From: Bacteroidetes bacterium UBA7688
GTDB lineage: Bacteria; Bacteroidota; Bacteroidia; Chitinophagales; Chitinophagaceae
DNA length: 11,455 nucleotides
Assembly (NCBI GenBank): GCA_002482815.1
Contig: DLGS01000032.1
Coordinates: 1-11,455, forward strand
Direction of reading: 5' to 3'
The notes beneath the pieces were generated by a model. That model saw only the letters and a list, made by a program, of their open reading frames with translations, was not told the DNA's origin and did not search any database. Made by a program: the position numbers and the translations under genes. Shown here in pieces: positions 1 through 7,950 of this stretch (position 1 is the stretch's first letter; each line of letters opens with the position of its first letter).

Positions 1-68
1 TCAGGCAGCCCTGTTATCAATGCACAACCAATCAATTCGCCTTTTGCATTGATAACAGGGCTGCCTGA
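1..68. repeat. Perfect 24-bp inverted repeat (fold-back) at the left edge
   Basis: Positions 1-24 are the exact reverse complement of 45-68, separated by a 20-base loop (25-44). The right arm encodes, on the minus strand, the conserved nucleophile segment SGSPVINA of the S46 peptidase. The left arm is an inverted copy of that segment sitting where the family's next residues (FDGNWE) should be. The join therefore breaks a conserved protein, which argues for a fold-back or assembly artefact at a contig end rather than a natural hairpin. Confidence 0.9.
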
Positions 69-2018
69 ATTACCACCTGTGATGTCATTGTTGGTAATAA
101 AGCAGGTGTGCAGCGAACCGTCAGCATCAGCATACATACCATAATCTTTCTTTTTGTACAGTTTAATCAGATCCTGTGGCAAATCAAACTCATCATCACC
201 GGCTTTGTATTTGCTCATCATACCATCCAATGTGGTAAAATGTTTGTAGAAAACAGCATCCTGTGGTTGATAAGCCAGCACCTGTCCGTATGAAATACGC
301 ATGGTAGAGTTGGCATCAGGATAAAACAACTGACCTTTTTTCATGGTCATCAAGCCTTTAGCATATTGCTTGCTCAGGTCTTTCTTTTGTCTGTTCAGGG
401 CATCAACTTTTGGCTGATAATATTTCTCAAAATTGCGGACAAAGCTGATGGCATATTGCATCGAAGGATCATTATTGATGGCTGAAACAGTAGGATTATC
501 GCAGAAAGCATTGAATTTCACACTGTCTATCAACAAAGTTCTTCTATAAACATGATTGGCAAAATCATTGAATGTCTGCGTCTGACCTTCGTTGTTGTAG
601 CCCTGGAAGATGACATTCTGATAAATATCCGGCAATTGACCTTTTGGAACATTGTTATAATACATCCCCGTCATTTTAGCGAAAATTTCTTTATCAGTAG
701 CTTCGTCATAATCTTTCATGTTTGCTTCACGAGCCGCTTTCAGATTTTTCACATATTTGTCGATCGAATCCTTAACCGGGGTGTTTTTCAGCACTTTTTC
801 CAAAGGCTCAACAGCTGAAGCAATGCGTGACAATGCTGTAGCACGGAAAGCCTCTCCGTAGTAAACAGCATGTTTTGCATACGGTTTGAAGTCGGCATAC
901 ATCAAAGCGTAATCGCTCATCAGGTTGTCATATCCTTGTCCTTTTGCTTTTGACCAGTTGGTAAAGGCTTTTTCTTCATTGGTTTTTTGATCAACAACAT
1001 TCAGGCGTTTCAACTGTTCTGTTTGTCCGATATAATATTTCCAGTAGTTGGCAATACCGGCATAGCGCGAAGTCAGTTTCAGGTAGACTGATTTGTCGGC
1101 ATCCATATGTTTCTTCATAATAGCCAGACGCTCGGTGCGGATATCAACAATGGCAGGGTTTGATTCAGACAATGCCAGATCTATACCATAAGATACTTCA
1201 TAACGATTGGTGCGACCTGGATAACCCATAATCATAGCAAAATCTTTTTCCTGATTGCCTTTTATAGAAACGGGCAAATGCTTTTTGGGTTTGTAAGGAA
1301 CGTTATCTTTCGAAAATTTTGCAGGCTCATTTTTAGCATCTGCATACACACGGAAGATAGAGAAATCGGAAGTATGGCGTGGCCACATCCAATTGTCGGT
1401 ATCGCCACCAAATTTTCCAAGCGATTTTGGCGGAGCGGCTACAAAACGAACGTCAGTGTATCTTTTGTAAGTCAGCAACAGGAATTGATTACCATTAAAA
1501 TAATCTTTTACGTTTGCAACCAGTTTACCGTCGTTACTGGCGTCTTTTTCTATTTTTTTGATGGCAGCGCTGATTAATTTACTTGCTTCATCACCTTTTG
1601 CGTTTCCAACAGCGGCATTGATTTCGGCAGTTACATCGGTAATTTTTTGCAGGAACAAAGCAGTAATTCCTTCGGCAGGTAATTCTTCGCTCAGGCTTTT
1701 TGCCCAATATCCGTTGTCCAGATAGTTTTTTTCAACACTGCTCAATGCAGCAATGGCACCATATCCGCAGTGGTGATTGGTTAGCAGCAAACCTTTTGAA
1801 GAAATCATTTCACCGGTGCATCCACCGCCAAACTGAACCACAGCATCTTTGAGGCTGGCATTGTTGATACTGTACAAATCTTCTTTGGTAAGTTTCAGTC
1901 CGAGGCGTTTCATTTCCTCATAATTTTTACCAATAAGAGAAGGTATCCACATTCCTTCATCGGCTTTGGCTGTGTGCATCATCAATGCTGCGCCAATTAC
2001 TAATAAGAGTTTTTTCAT
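1..2018 (-). CDS. S46 family dipeptidyl-peptidase (DPP7/DPP11-like), C-terminus missing
   Basis: Secreted serine exopeptidase that removes dipeptides from peptide N-termini in the periplasm, a key enzyme of amino-acid-fermenting or peptide-using Bacteroidota. Translation from ATG at 2018 gives 672 codons running off the left edge; the family is usually about 710-720 residues, so roughly 40-50 are missing. Residues 1-19 are a signal peptide (MKKLLLVIGAALM..., cleavage after AKA before DEGMW). The chymotrypsin-like triad is visible: His83 in TNHHCGYG, Asp218 in PRHTSDFS (after FGGDTDNWMW), and Ser651 in TGGNSGSP. The residue that separates DPP7 (Gly) from DPP11 (Arg) specificity, about 25 residues after the serine, lies beyond the edge, so substrate preference cannot be assigned. 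After Cys665-Ala666 the reading becomes LITGLP instead of the expected family FDGNWE, because of a palindrome at 1-68. Family assignment is very secure; the last six residues are suspect. Confidence 0.95.
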   Translation of the reverse strand, partial: MKKLLLVIGAALMMHTAKADEGMWIPSLIGKNYEEMKRLGLKLTKEDLYSINNASLKDAVVQFGGGCTGEMISSKGLLLTNHHCGYGAIAALSSVEKNYLDNGYWAKSLSEELPAEGITALFLQKITDVTAEINAAVGNAKGDEASKLISAAIKKIEKDASNDGKLVANVKDYFNGNQFLLLTYKRYTDVRFVAAPPKSLGKFGGDTDNWMWPRHTSDFSIFRVYADAKNEPAKFSKDNVPYKPKKHLPVSIKGNQEKDFAMIMGYPGRTNRYEVSYGIDLALSESNPAIVDIRTERLAIMKKHMDADKSVYLKLTSRYAGIANYWKYYIGQTEQLKRLNVVDQKTNEEKAFTNWSKAKGQGYDNLMSDYALMYADFKPYAKHAVYYGEAFRATALSRIASAVEPLEKVLKNTPVKDSIDKYVKNLKAAREANMKDYDEATDKEIFAKMTGMYYNNVPKGQLPDIYQNVIFQGYNNEGQTQTFNDFANHVYRRTLLIDSVKFNAFCDNPTVSAINNDPSMQYAISFVRNFEKYYQPKVDALNRQKKDLSKQYAKGLMTMKKGQLFYPDANSTMRISYGQVLAYQPQDAVFYKHFTTLDGMMSKYKAGDDEFDLPQDLIKLYKKKDYGMYADADGSLHTCFITNNDITGGNSGSPVINAKGELIGCALITGLP

Positions 2019-2067
2019 TGTAGAAAAGATAACTATTTGATTTTTGTATTAAATTTCTAATTGTGGG

Positions 2068-2075
2068 CGAAGGTA
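2068..2075 (-). promoter_or_regulatory. Probable -7 box for the S46 peptidase gene
   Basis: On the minus strand this reads TACCTTCG followed by CCC, one mismatch from the Bacteroidota -7 consensus TAnnTTTG. It is about 50 bases upstream of the ATG at 2018. No TTG sits at the expected -33 distance (the sequence there is TTTC), so the promoter is only partly supported. It is divergent from the promoter of the acetylation cassette. Confidence 0.4.
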
Positions 2076-2184
2076 TCGAAAAAAGGTGACGGATGAAATA
2101 GCAGCAAGGCGGGAAATTTGGGGGGAGATTGAGCATCTATTTTTCACCTTAAACGGGAAATACGCAAATTAAATAAGGAAGTCT

Positions 2185-2215
2185 TTGGCTTTAGTACAAA
2201 TATTAAATTACTTTG
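2185..2215 (+). promoter_or_regulatory. Bacteroidota-type promoter for the MBOAT/AlgJ-like cassette
   Basis: A -33 TTG at 2185-2187 is separated by exactly 20 nt from TTACTTTG at 2208-2215, one mismatch from TAnnTTTG, followed by CCCC. Transcription would begin near 2220 and leave a leader of about 30 nt before the ATG at 2249. The leader is A-rich with no Shine-Dalgarno sequence, as is normal in this phylum. Confidence 0.55.
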
Positions 2216-2248
2216 CCCCTTTAATAGTTTTAAAAAAACATACCAACA

Positions 2249-3673
2249 ATGGTATTTAGCAGTATTGTTTTTATTTGTTACTTCTTACCCTTGTTTTTAC
2301 TGGCCTATTGGTTGGTTCCCAAGCCATTAAAAAATCCTCTTATTTTAGCCGCCAGTATTTTTTTCTATGCGTGGGCAGCACCAAAGTTCATTTTTGTAAT
2401 TCTTGGTACTACAATTATAGATTTTATCCTGGTGAGAAAAATGGATGCTTCTGACTCTAAGTTGACCAAAAAACTTATGCTGGTCATTTCCCTGTCTTTA
2501 AATATCGGTATGCTCTTTTATTTTAAATACAGTAATTTCTTTGTTGAACAAGTCAATGTTGTATTAAGTAATGTCGGGGTTGGTCAGATAAAATGGGTTG
2601 AACTGATTCTTCCGATTGGCATTTCATTTTATACATTCGAAACGGTAACGTATGTGGTTGATGTGTATCGGGGCCATCATAAGCCGTTGAAAAAGTTCTG
2701 GGATTACCAGTTGTATATCATTCTTTTTCCGAAGTTGATAGCAGGACCCATTATTCGTTATTGTGATTTTGCTCCGCAGATAAATGATCATATAGCACAC
2801 GAAAATGCGGATAACCGTTTAAAAGGCTTTTACCGTTTTTTTATCGGACTGGCCAAAAAGGTGATTATAGCGAATAGTATCGGTGCTTATTCAGATGCCA
2901 TTTTCAATATCCAAATTGATCAGTTGGGAACCTATACAGCCTGGCTTGGTGCATTGGCTTATACCTTCCAGATTTATTTCGATTTTTCCGGCTACTCGGA
3001 TATGGCAATCGGTTTGGCTCTGATGATGGGCTTTCGTTTTCCGGAGAATTTCAATAACCCTTATACAGCAGGCTCCATCACCGATTTTTGGCGCAGGTGG
3101 CATATTACCCTGGGAGCCTGGATGCGAAACTACCTCTATATTCCACTTGGCGGAAACAGAGTAAATAGTCAATGGCGATTGTACCTCAATTTGTGGCTTG
3201 TGTTTCTGGCTTCAGGCTTATGGCATGGGGCGGCCTGGGGATATATTGTATGGGGAGCTTATCACGGATTTTTTCTGGTAATTGAACGATTATTTCTGTC
3301 GAAATGGCTTGCGAAAATCGGCAAATTCTCCTTTGTCTATACTTTTATTGTTGTGCTGACGGGATGGGTTTTCTTTAAGCTTGAATATCTGAAACCATCC
3401 CTGCAATATCTGGAACGAATGTTTGTCTGGCATAAGGATCCTGAAATATGGCAGCCATCGCAGGATTTTTGGGTTATCACCGCCCTTGCTTTTATTTTTT
3501 CATTTTTTACAGTACCGGCTTTGGGAAGAAAGATTCAGGACAGTATCTATTTCAAAGATTACAGTCTGGCCGGGCATTTCCTTATGTCAGGTTTTACTGT
3601 CCTGTTATTTATATTTCTTGCAGGGCATATTACTACCGAAACATTTAACCCTTTCATTTACTTTAGATTTTAA
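2249..3673 (+). CDS. MBOAT family O-acyltransferase (AlgI-like)
   Basis: Polytopic inner-membrane protein of 474 residues that, by family, passes acetyl groups from the cytoplasmic side to a periplasmic partner for O-acetylation of a polysaccharide. It starts with the typical AlgI-type N-terminus (FSSIVFICYFLPLFLLAYWL) and has many hydrophobic helices throughout. Family landmarks are the AGPI segment at 165-168, DFSGYSDMAIGLALMMGF from 245, FWRRWHITLG, and SGLWHGAAWGYIVWGAYHG, in which His326 is the conserved catalytic histidine and His339 the second conserved one. Length matches AlgI and related PatA/DltB-like proteins. An SGNH-like gene follows after only 5 bases, which makes a two-gene O-acetylation unit very likely. 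There are no polysaccharide-synthesis genes beside it, so the glycan acceptor is unknown; alginate itself is not implied. Confidence 0.95.
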   Translation: MVFSSIVFICYFLPLFLLAYWLVPKPLKNPLILAASIFFYAWAAPKFIFVILGTTIIDFILVRKMDASDSKLTKKLMLVISLSLNIGMLFYFKYSNFFVEQVNVVLSNVGVGQIKWVELILPIGISFYTFETVTYVVDVYRGHHKPLKKFWDYQLYIILFPKLIAGPIIRYCDFAPQINDHIAHENADNRLKGFYRFFIGLAKKVIIANSIGAYSDAIFNIQIDQLGTYTAWLGALAYTFQIYFDFSGYSDMAIGLALMMGFRFPENFNNPYTAGSITDFWRRWHITLGAWMRNYLYIPLGGNRVNSQWRLYLNLWLVFLASGLWHGAAWGYIVWGAYHGFFLVIERLFLSKWLAKIGKFSFVYTFIVVLTGWVFFKLEYLKPSLQYLERMFVWHKDPEIWQPSQDFWVITALAFIFSFFTVPALGRKIQDSIYFKDYSLAGHFLMSGFTVLLFIFLAGHITTETFNPFIYFRF

Positions 3674-3678
3674 ACCCT

Positions 3679-4827
3679 ATGAAAAATCTATTCAAAAATA
3701 TACTGTTCGGGGGTTTATTGTTGGTCCTGATGATGCCATTGGCACAGCAAAAATTTCATTTTGTGCAGGAACTACCTTTATCCGGAGCCATTGTTGATGC
3801 ACCATTTGCTAATTTTTCTATGAAAGGATGGTGGGATGGAACTTACCAGGAAGGCAAGTCAAATTATCTCAACGATCATATGGGCCTGCGTTCTTATCTT
3901 ATTAAGTTAAACAATCAATTTGATTTTGATATTCTTAAAAAAGTGCATGCTAACGGAGTGGTGATCGGGCAGCACAATTTTTTGTACGAGAAGGCTTATA
4001 TAGACGCCTATTGCGGATTGCATTATGAAAATGACAATGGTATCCGCAAAAAATTACTGCAACTCAAAAAAATACAGGATACGTTGGCGGGATTAGGAAA
4101 AAAATTGCTTTTTATTCATGCACCTTCAAAAGCATGGTTTTACCCGAATGAATTTCCCTATTTATTGAAATGCACACAAACGAAATCAATTTATAAGGAC
4201 TGTATCAGAATTGAAGATTCTCTGAAAATTAACAGCATCGACTTCAATGCTTACTTCCTGAAAATGAGGGATACTTCAAGGCATTTATTATTTTCGAAAC
4301 AAGGGACTCACTGGACTCACTATGGGGCTATGATTGCGGCGGATAGTATGGTAAAATACCTGAAAAGGACTACCGGTAAAAAACTACCACGATTGGTATT
4401 CGACAAATATAATATTTCGGATACCGCACTCCCCATAGATATTGACATTGCTAAAGGGATTAATTTATGGAACCCGATTGCCTATGAAAAATTCACCTAT
4501 ACAGCACACCACTTTCAGGTAGATTCCGGCACAGAAAGAATAAATTCCATTTACATCGGAGATAGCTTTTTCTGGACTTTCTATTATAATTATATCCCGC
4601 ATGGATTCAATAAAGATTATGAATTCTGGTATTATTTCGATTCTATCTGGTTTCGGAAAAACGGACAGGATGGAGGTGGTAAAATTGAATCCTATGATTG
4701 GGTAACTTCGGTAAATAACACAGATGTTGTCGTGTTATTATTTACTGAAATCAATCTGGAAAATCTGGGAAATGGTTTTATAGAAAAGGCTTATCAACAT
4801 TATTATCCGGAGGATAAATTGCAATAA
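3679..4827 (+). CDS. AlgJ/AlgX-like SGNH-type O-acetyltransferase partner
   Basis: A 382-residue exported or membrane-anchored protein, probably accepting the acetyl group handled by the preceding MBOAT protein and placing it on a glycan in the periplasm. Residues about 6-22 are one hydrophobic segment (signal anchor or signal peptide). Family landmarks follow in order: VIGQHNFLYE at 95-104, HAPSK at 147-151, GTHWTHYGA from 209 with the expected catalytic His211, and IYIGDSFFW with the probable nucleophile Ser296. In characterised AlgJ/AlgX proteins the block before the histidine is DTHW; here Gly209 replaces the Asp, so either this subfamily uses another acid or activity is altered. The gene starts 5 bases after the MBOAT stop and ends 1 base before the convergent membrane-protein gene. 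Family is clear from motifs and neighbour; the substrate is unknown. Confidence 0.85.
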   Translation: MKNLFKNILFGGLLLVLMMPLAQQKFHFVQELPLSGAIVDAPFANFSMKGWWDGTYQEGKSNYLNDHMGLRSYLIKLNNQFDFDILKKVHANGVVIGQHNFLYEKAYIDAYCGLHYENDNGIRKKLLQLKKIQDTLAGLGKKLLFIHAPSKAWFYPNEFPYLLKCTQTKSIYKDCIRIEDSLKINSIDFNAYFLKMRDTSRHLLFSKQGTHWTHYGAMIAADSMVKYLKRTTGKKLPRLVFDKYNISDTALPIDIDIAKGINLWNPIAYEKFTYTAHHFQVDSGTERINSIYIGDSFFWTFYYNYIPHGFNKDYEFWYYFDSIWFRKNGQDGGGKIESYDWVTSVNNTDVVVLLFTEINLENLGNGFIEKAYQHYYPEDKLQ

Positions 4828-4846
4828 CTTATTCTATTGTTTTTTT
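4822..4846 (+). terminator. Weak possible terminator after the acetylation cassette
   Basis: A short CAATA/TATTG stem (4822-4826 with 4835-4839, 8-base loop) overlaps the stop codon and is followed by seven T residues. The stem is only five AT-rich pairs and lies in the 3' end of the convergent gene, so it is a weak candidate. Confidence 0.25.
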
Positions 4847-5224
4847 ATGGGCATTCTGCCAATATAAATAATAGTAAGCCAATAATAAAACACCGGTAAC
4901 AAACGGAATTAACGCAAGTTGTTTGTAAGTGAAATTACCCCACATTTTCATCTCTTCGAAATGGAAAAATTCGGTAATCATCCAATAAGAGTTGGCAGTA
5001 ATCCATGCCGTAATAGCAAGATTATGGAAATGCCTGCTTTTTTCTGTGCGTGATCTCCAGGAAATAGCGATTGAAATAATCAGAGTGGGAATAACCATTG
5101 CAATACCAAGGGGCTTCCAGCCCATACACCAACCTAAATCTTTTAATAACCAAAAAACGATATGCAGATTCTCTGTCTTATGGTAGGCGAGATTGGTTTC
5201 GGGATTGGTTTCTTTGAGGCTCAT
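4829..5224 (-). CDS. Small four-helix membrane protein, unrecognised family
   Basis: A 131-residue protein starting MSLKETNPETN from ATG at 5224. I do not recognise a named family. Hydrophobic stretches lie near 20-33 (less certain), 38-55, 66-86 and 102-122, with short charged turns, for example SWRSRTEKSRHFHN between helices two and three, and a basic tail. Several Trp residues sit at helix ends (WLLKDLGWCMGWKP, TAWITANSYWM). The frame stays open upstream to 5311, overlapping the TfoX-like gene. A perfect -7 box at 5241-5248 and the hydrophilic, lysine-rich extra residues argue for the internal ATG. It is convergent with the AlgJ-like gene. No function is proposed. Confidence 0.75.
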   Translation of the reverse strand: MSLKETNPETNLAYHKTENLHIVFWLLKDLGWCMGWKPLGIAMVIPTLIISIAISWRSRTEKSRHFHNLAITAWITANSYWMITEFFHFEEMKMWGNFTYKQLALIPFVTGVLLLAYYYLYWQNAHKKTIE

Positions 5225-5240
5225 TATATTTTTCGAACGG

Positions 5241-5248
5241 CAAATGTA
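5241..5248 (-). promoter_or_regulatory. -7 promoter box for the small membrane-protein gene
   Basis: On the minus strand this reads TACATTTG, an exact match to TAnnTTTG, followed by CCG. It is 16 bases upstream of ATG 5224, so the leader would be about 10 nt. No clear -33 TTG is present. The position supports starting the gene at 5224 rather than 5311. Confidence 0.5.
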
Positions 5249-5273
5249 TTTCGCAGAATAGTCTTTGCTGATT

Positions 5274-5630
5274 TTATTTCTTACTTTTTTTAGCCAGCGG
5301 ATTATAATCAAGGCAAAGCTGTAACCAGTAGTCTAATTGTTTATTTTTTTTAATGCCGTCTTCAGTCACATAAACAAAGCCTTTCATGGCCTTACCGGTA
5401 AATTCCATCGGGATACAATCCGGATTTTCGAGCGACTGTTCGTAGATGCTTTCACCTATCCGGCATAACAATACGTCTTCACCGGTCTTTTTATCAATGT
5501 GCGTACCACAACACATTTTATCTTCTACCATAAAGCAAAGACCGCTGAACATTTTCTTTTCAGTAAAGTTTGCGCCTTTCGCCAACAATATTTCGCGGAT
5601 TCGTTGTGCGGTGAATTCATTAAAAGCCAC
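5274..5630 (-). CDS. TfoX N-terminal domain protein
   Basis: A 118-residue single-domain protein of the TfoX N-terminal family. Landmarks are an early helix (AQRIREILL), EKKMFSGLCFMVEDKMCCG at 24-42, LLCRIGE around 54-60, MEFTGKAMKGFVYV at 75-88 and a closing WLQLCLDY helix. In gammaproteobacteria TfoX/Sxy regulates competence, but stand-alone N-domain proteins in Bacteroidota have no established role, and the C-terminal TfoX domain is absent here, so no competence function should be read in. The start is GTG at 5630; no in-frame ATG occurs before Met27, which would cut the domain. It begins 11 bases after the stop of the T9SS cargo gene and is probably transcribed with it. Confidence 0.88.
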   Translation of the reverse strand: MAFNEFTAQRIREILLAKGANFTEKKMFSGLCFMVEDKMCCGTHIDKKTGEDVLLCRIGESIYEQSLENPDCIPMEFTGKAMKGFVYVTEDGIKKNKQLDYWLQLCLDYNPLAKKSKK

Positions 5631-5641
5631 AAAAAACCAAC

Positions 5642-6715
5642 TTATTTTGTGAAGACTGAAATTCCGGTTTCTGCACCGCTGCTCACACGCAACAGGTATT
5701 GACCTTTAGCCAAATCTGAAACAATGATTGTATTCGAATCAAAAGATTGTTGCAAAAGTCTTCCTTTTATATCAAAAATTTCCACTGCATAATGACCAAA
5801 ACTTTGTGGGATTGCAATAGTTAAAACACCAGAATTTTCTAAAGGATTCGGATAGGCTTTGATAAATTGGAAACCTGATTTGGCAGTAGTAATAACCGCA
5901 CCGGTTGTTTTGTAATTATCGCGATAACGAATATTGCTGACAGTTTCTGTGCTGCCAATTTTAGTTGCAGTCACCCAAACAGCAGGGTAGTGTTCGCCAT
6001 TTACCAGAAATTTATATTCAACAGTTGTTCTGGGGATACCAACTTTTATAGTAGTGACTTCGAAGGAATCTACTTCTACAATTTCGGAACGAACACGCAA
6101 ACAATTCACCGGGGTAGTGAAATAAGGTGTTTTAATTGTTCCCCAGCCATCTGCTCTTGTTTTACGATAGCCTGCTTGTTTCACGCTGAATAAAGACGGA
6201 ATAAAAAATTTTAAAGAAAAAGTTGAACTGTCGGTACGGGTATAAGTTAAAGGAAAGTAATACCATTCATCCTCGTCTGAGTAGTTGGCTGGAGTTGGAA
6301 TACCACTGATTACCGCAGCAAAACCCTCAGCCACATAACGTGACGGGGATGTTTTCTTATTAAAGAAAGTATAAACGTTATTAATTGTAATCGGTATAGC
6401 ACTGCTCAGACCCGGGAAACTATCTGCAACTTTATAACCGTATGCTGTTGGTGAAATAGTAAGCGCATAAGAAATGTTGACAGCAGACGCTTTTTTGAAT
6501 GTGTCTACATTTTGTCCGATTGAAACAAGGCTGCTGAAATCCCATGTTTTAGACACACCACTATCCGCTGCACTAAAAGAAGTGCCTGTGATATTAGCGA
6601 AGCTGTAGCGCAAAGTATCGCCCGAAACCGGCATGTCTACATCGGTAATCGTAATTTGGGCAAATGCTGAATTCAGCGCTAAAACAGTAAAGGGGAAAAG
6701 TAGTGCTTTTTTCAT
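5642..6715 (-). CDS. Secreted protein with type IX secretion C-terminal sorting domain
   Basis: A 357-residue secreted protein. Residues 1-19 (MKKALLFPFTVLALNSAFA, then QITITD) form a signal peptide. Residues about 284-357 form a type A T9SS sorting domain: FIKAYPNP, then VEIFDIKGRLLQQ, then DLAKGQYLLRVSS and a final lysine. The protein should cross the outer membrane by T9SS and be anchored on or released from the cell surface. The middle part (20-283) is rich in Thr, Ser, Tyr and Phe with a beta-strand pattern and no motif I recognise; it holds a single cysteine (NCLRVR). The frame is open to a further upstream Met at 6763, but the signal peptide and a promoter match at 6734-6763 place the start at 6715. 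The TfoX-domain gene follows closely. Cargo function is unknown. Confidence 0.9.
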   Translation of the reverse strand: MKKALLFPFTVLALNSAFAQITITDVDMPVSGDTLRYSFANITGTSFSAADSGVSKTWDFSSLVSIGQNVDTFKKASAVNISYALTISPTAYGYKVADSFPGLSSAIPITINNVYTFFNKKTSPSRYVAEGFAAVISGIPTPANYSDEDEWYYFPLTYTRTDSSTFSLKFFIPSLFSVKQAGYRKTRADGWGTIKTPYFTTPVNCLRVRSEIVEVDSFEVTTIKVGIPRTTVEYKFLVNGEHYPAVWVTATKIGSTETVSNIRYRDNYKTTGAVITTAKSGFQFIKAYPNPLENSGVLTIAIPQSFGHYAVEIFDIKGRLLQQSFDSNTIIVSDLAKGQYLLRVSSGAETGISVFTK

Positions 6716-6733
6716 CAGATTAGTATTTGCTTT

Positions 6734-6763
6734 TAAAACTATATAAATTAAAATATAATGCAA
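6734..6763 (-). promoter_or_regulatory. Candidate promoter for the T9SS cargo gene
   Basis: On the minus strand a TTG (CAA at 6761-6763 on plus) is followed after 19 nt by TAGTTTTA (6734-6741), one mismatch from TAnnTTTG. The leader to ATG 6715 would be about 12 nt. The surrounding sequence is very AT-rich, so a chance match is possible. Confidence 0.4.
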
Positions 6764-6772
6764 TAAAAATGC

Positions 6773-7687
6773 TTACTTCTTTCTGAGCCATACGCAAAGC
6801 TGCATGCCTGTGTTGGTCCACTTCATATATGGTTTCAGGAAATAATCAGCGATTTTAGGTAAGAATGTATTACAAACATAATACTCATGATGTGCAATTT
6901 CGTAATGATGGGCTCTTGCATGTTCCTGCATTGATTTCAACCCGAATTCATACAAATGAAATGGTTCGTGCATCGGACTGATATTTCCAACAAAATTTGT
7001 ACCCTTTAATTTATAGAAAAAGTTAATCATTTTGTTAATCAGCCAATCGGATGATGGCACCTCTATATGTATAATTCCATTTGGCTTTACCCATTTCAAT
7101 GCCTTAATAATAGATTCGGAAGGATCATACAAATGTTCCAGCACAGCACCAAACGATATGAAATCAAATTCATTTTCTGGATAATCCATATCTTCTACCA
7201 TACCCAATTTCAATTTTTCGGGTTTGATTTTCATTCTGGAAATCGCGCGCTCGTGAAACTGTTTAGAGGGTTCGAAACCATAGGTATCGAAACCGGCTTT
7301 TTCCAGTGCTATCATTGCTTTACCAATACCTGCACCAATATCCAGAGATTTCATTCCTGGTTTAAAGTCAATGAGCTTTTTTAAGGTTTCAATTTCTGTT
7401 CTGAAATAATTTTCTTCTACTTCAAAATAGATTTCTTTCCAGTATTCTTCGGGAGGTACACCATAATGATCCTGAATATCAAATGGAACCGGCTGAGGAT
7501 TGGAATAGATAAGCCCACATTTAGAACATTTAGCAATTGCTACTGTAATACCCGTTTTATTTTGTGGATTTTTCCCCTGAGATTTATTCAATCTTTCTCC
7601 CAACACTTTGTGTTCCCCGGTCGGAGAATCACACATGTTGCATTTAGTTATTGGATTAAATTTGTATTTAAATTGTGAAACAGCCAT
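6773..7687 (-). CDS. Class I SAM-dependent methyltransferase with N-terminal Cys-pair (zinc-type) module
   Basis: A 304-residue cytoplasmic protein. The N-terminal part has two CxxC pairs, Cys16/Cys19 (KCNMCDSP) and Cys54/Cys57 (KCSKCGLIYSNPQP), which probably bind one zinc. A Rossmann methyltransferase domain follows: motif I LDIGAGIG at 115-122, acidic residue Glu139 in YGFEPS, and the post-motif VLEHLYDP at 182-189. This arrangement is common in methyltransferases of surface-polysaccharide or small-molecule pathways, and also resembles enzymes annotated loosely as ubiquinone-type methyltransferases; the sequence alone does not choose the substrate. ATG at 7687 gives the module intact. The next gene, on the same strand, begins 57 bases after its stop with its own promoter candidate, so the two may not form one operon. 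Family sure, substrate unknown. Confidence 0.9.
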   Translation of the reverse strand: MAVSQFKYKFNPITKCNMCDSPTGEHKVLGERLNKSQGKNPQNKTGITVAIAKCSKCGLIYSNPQPVPFDIQDHYGVPPEEYWKEIYFEVEENYFRTEIETLKKLIDFKPGMKSLDIGAGIGKAMIALEKAGFDTYGFEPSKQFHERAISRMKIKPEKLKLGMVEDMDYPENEFDFISFGAVLEHLYDPSESIIKALKWVKPNGIIHIEVPSSDWLINKMINFFYKLKGTNFVGNISPMHEPFHLYEFGLKSMQEHARAHHYEIAHHEYYVCNTFLPKIADYFLKPYMKWTNTGMQLCVWLRKK

Positions 7688-7950
7688 ATGTACAGTAATC
7701 GTGTTAAGTATTTTAATAATTAAATCGTTAATTTAATTTGTGAAATTAAAACAAAAATTTTGAATTTTAACATAATTTTGAAATTTCCTTAAAATAAAAT
7801 TTATCTTATTACCCTAATCCATATATTACCAAATCAGATAAATGCAATTGCGGTTAAATTAGCATTTCCGTTTGTTTGACGATATGATTATAATTTTATA
7901 GCATATTGTTATTAACATTTAGCGTTATTTAATATCCTAACCAGAGAGAA

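Noticed and set aside
3423..3797. 124-codon open frame bridging the MBOAT and AlgJ-like genes
   Set aside because: Overlaps two clearly real genes in another frame, so it is not a separate protein.
5225..5311. 29-residue N-terminal extension of the small membrane protein
   Set aside because: It would overlap the TfoX-domain gene and cross a perfect -7 promoter box; the ATG at 5224 is better placed.
6716..6763. 16-residue N-terminal extension of the T9SS cargo
   Set aside because: It would precede a complete standard signal peptide (MKKALLF...) and overlap a promoter match.
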